DNA of 7,645 nt from assembly GCA_024400895.1 (NCBI GenBank), contig JAKSMA010000115.1, positions 1 to 7,645 on the forward strand, written 5' to 3'. Source of the stretch: Muribaculaceae bacterium. Lineage in GTDB: Bacteria; Bacteroidota; Bacteroidia; Bacteroidales; Muribaculaceae. The translations under genes and the position numbers were made by a program. Position 1 is the first letter of the stretch. Every line of letters begins with the position of its first letter. Shown in pieces: positions 7,001 to 7,645 of the stretch. Below the pieces are notes generated by a model that had not been told where the DNA came from, ran no database searches, and saw only the letters and a list, made by a program, of their open reading frames with translations.

Positions 7001-7645
7001 AGCTCCGGCTCCTAAGGCAGAAGAGCCAAAGAAGAAGGAAGAGCCTATCGTTACCGTGATTCCTGAGAATCCGGATTTGGTTATCGACGATGGCACCAAG
7101 CCTGTTGAGCCTCGCCCAGTGGTGCGCAAGAAGCCTGTTGAAAATACACCTAAGGTAGAGCAACCTGCCGAAACCACAACTCCGGATAATGCAGTTGCCC
7201 AACCACAAAAGCAACAAGAGCAGGCACAGCCTATCCTCAAGCCTGTCGACAATATGTTAGCCGACCAAAAGCCTACACACAAGGTGCAACGACTCGACTC
7301 CGATGCCGACAAGGCTGCCAAAGAAGCGCAAAAAGCGGCACAAAAAGCCGAAAAAGAGCGCAAAGAGGCTGAAGAAAAGGCTGAAAAAGAACGCGCGAAG
7401 GCTGCCAAGGAAGCCGAAAAGCGCCAGCAAGACTCTATAAAGACTGCCCAACGCCTCGCCGAACTCAAGTTGAAGAATCTTGAGAAATATCGTGCCGACT
7501 CTGCAAAACAAGCCGAGAAGGAGGCTGAACGCCGTATTAAGGCTGAGCGTAAGGCTGCAGAAAAGGCGGAGAAGGAGCGTGAAGATTCTATCAAGCGCGC
7601 TGAAAAAGAACGCGAAGACTCCATCAAGGCCGAACAGCGCAAGCG
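4062..7645 (+). CDS. porW: PorW/SprE-like TPR lipoprotein with long charged C-terminal extension (3' end outside window)
   Basis: The frame is open from ATG 4062 to the window end (1194 codons plus two bases). It begins with a lipoprotein signal, MNKIGRYIPLMLLAFIAILLGAC, cleaved before C23 (lipobox LGAC). No acidic export signal follows the Cys (GTKKN), so it probably stays on the periplasmic side. Residues 33-50 (W...TRYNVYYNGM) match the start of PorW/SprE proteins, type IX secretion and gliding factors. Residues about 140-420 are TPR-like helical repeats. A Lys/Glu coiled segment lies near 430-462, and a low-complexity Asn/Ala linker and poorly conserved region follow to about 585. More TPR-like repeats run 590-765. 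A domain at 810-927 (VFVLVYSND, HNFRSFNVRDYDL, LISEENFNLLL) resembles the family's C-terminal domain. After about 928 comes a Pro/Lys/Glu/Thr linker, then from about 1083 a Lys/Glu/Ala-rich likely coiled coil with DSIK repeats, giving a protein longer than the 600-900 residues I recall for the family. Whether this organism has a full type IX system cannot be judged here. Confidence 0.78.
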   Translation, partial: MNKIGRYIPLMLLAFIAILLGACGTKKNTSMSRFWQAFTTRYNVYYNGMTNYEEQIKILENDYQDDYSQHLFIHPSEARTEPKAPQPSGSFDRTIEKMQKAIALHSIKKKPAKKSGKANDPKFKEYLKREEYNPFIHNAWFMLAKAEYMKGDFLASSATFHYISRHFSWKPELVLECQIWEALSYCAMGWTTEADNVLAHIHIDQIENKRLRSLANLAFADYYIKADRNKEAIPYLSEAIKGNSGAQKVRLNFLLGQLYEDAGEKQLAYEAFKRAGSWSGSTYRTKFNARIKQSAVYQGDNILPEVKALKAMTHYDRNKEYLDQVYYAIGNLYLSRKDTANAVANYILANEKSTRKGIDLAISQLALGGIYFAQHKYDLAQPCYSQGITLVSESYPNYRELKKRSDVLDELAVYAGNVTLQDSLLRLSKMPLEEQKKVIKKIIDDLKKKEKEEAENAAREEYMANQSAQGNNNPTSKNAPTAFTLNNDKSWYFYNTATKNAGKTAFQQQWGNRKLEDNWRRRNKNTFSFDDDANAAATPSDSAAAGGATPADTTLTPQQRDSIKHSEDPHFEEYYLKQIPSTPEQIQTSNDVIQEGLYNMGLILKDKLEDFSASSHEFQQLLERYPDNTYRLDVYYNLYLLCMRTDQLAEAEKWRSLILSDFADSKYGQAMKDPAYLDNLKQMDKVQEELYAATYENYLNNNNEAVHEAYDEMMRRYPLSKLMPKFMFIDALSYVTQKNYDKFKEVLKEMLERYPETDLTPTASAIMKQVKAGRQLAGGGTNARGMQWTSFALTNDTAGRKASDKQFADIKATANKPQVFVLVYSNDSINSNILLYEVARHNFRSFNVRDYDLEKMTFGSMGLLVVKGFANYPELVSYRTVFDAAADFKQYIGLIHPVLISEENFNLLLSEGRSFEEYFRYLDAENEKEVEAKVPETATDDPAPDKTKSVRDNTTEKKQKADDKKQKPAEKKAETKAETPAPAPKAEEPKKKEEPIVTVIPENPDLVIDDGTKPVEPRPVVRKKPVENTPKVEQPAETTTPDNAVAQPQKQQEQAQPILKPVDNMLADQKPTHKVQRLDSDADKAAKEAQKAAQKAEKERKEAEEKAEKERAKAAKEAEKRQQDSIKTAQRLAELKLKNLEKYRADSAKQAEKEAERRIKAERKAAEKAEKEREDSIKRAEKEREDSIKAEQRK

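Noticed and set aside
6821..7642. A 273-codon minus-strand frame rich in Ser, Phe and Ala
   Set aside because: It is the antisense of the Lys/Glu/Ala-rich coiled-coil region; its Ser/Phe/Ala periodicity only mirrors the codons for Glu, Lys and Ala-rich repeats.

Overview
The window looks like a Bacteroidales chromosome; Muribaculaceae- or Prevotellaceae-like is my best guess. The evidence is a C-terminal sorting-like tail on the first protein, Bacteroidetes -7 promoter boxes (TAnnTTTG), starts without Shine-Dalgarno sites, and a PorW/SprE-type lipoprotein gene. All convincing genes lie on the + strand. The two outermost genes are cut by the window edges.

Bases 1-824 hold the 3' end of a gene for a large secreted or surface protein, followed by a strong hairpin terminator (842-889). 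Bases 825-1551 carry no protein gene but are rich in structure. There are two 14-bp perfect hairpins with different stems and the same GGGACGGTTCT loop. An 18-bp inverted repeat bounds a segment of about 500 bp (919-1418). A short palindrome lies at 1018-1034. Inside the segment is a candidate structured RNA of about 170-190 nt (around 1105-1293). It folds as a three-way junction closed by a 14-bp stem, has a perfect -7 box upstream and a T5 run at the 3' end. I do not recognise it as a known family, and it is the most interesting item in the window.

Bases 1552-7645 look like one operon: aroA (EPSP synthase, aromatic amino acid synthesis); a small membrane-anchored Cys-rich protein overlapping aroA by 4 bp; an ABC-3/ZnuB-type metal transporter permease; and a very long TPR lipoprotein of the PorW/SprE type. 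The last gene runs off the right edge with at least 1194 codons. Gaps are -4, 12 and 9 bases, which suggests co-transcription from a -7 box at 1498-1505. The functions are diverse: shikimate pathway, metal uptake, and envelope or type IX secretion support. The grouping may therefore reflect shared expression rather than one pathway. The small Cys-rich protein next to the permease is the most plausible uncharacterised partner.

Limits: families were recognised from memory of motifs. RNA folding was done by eye and no database was searched.
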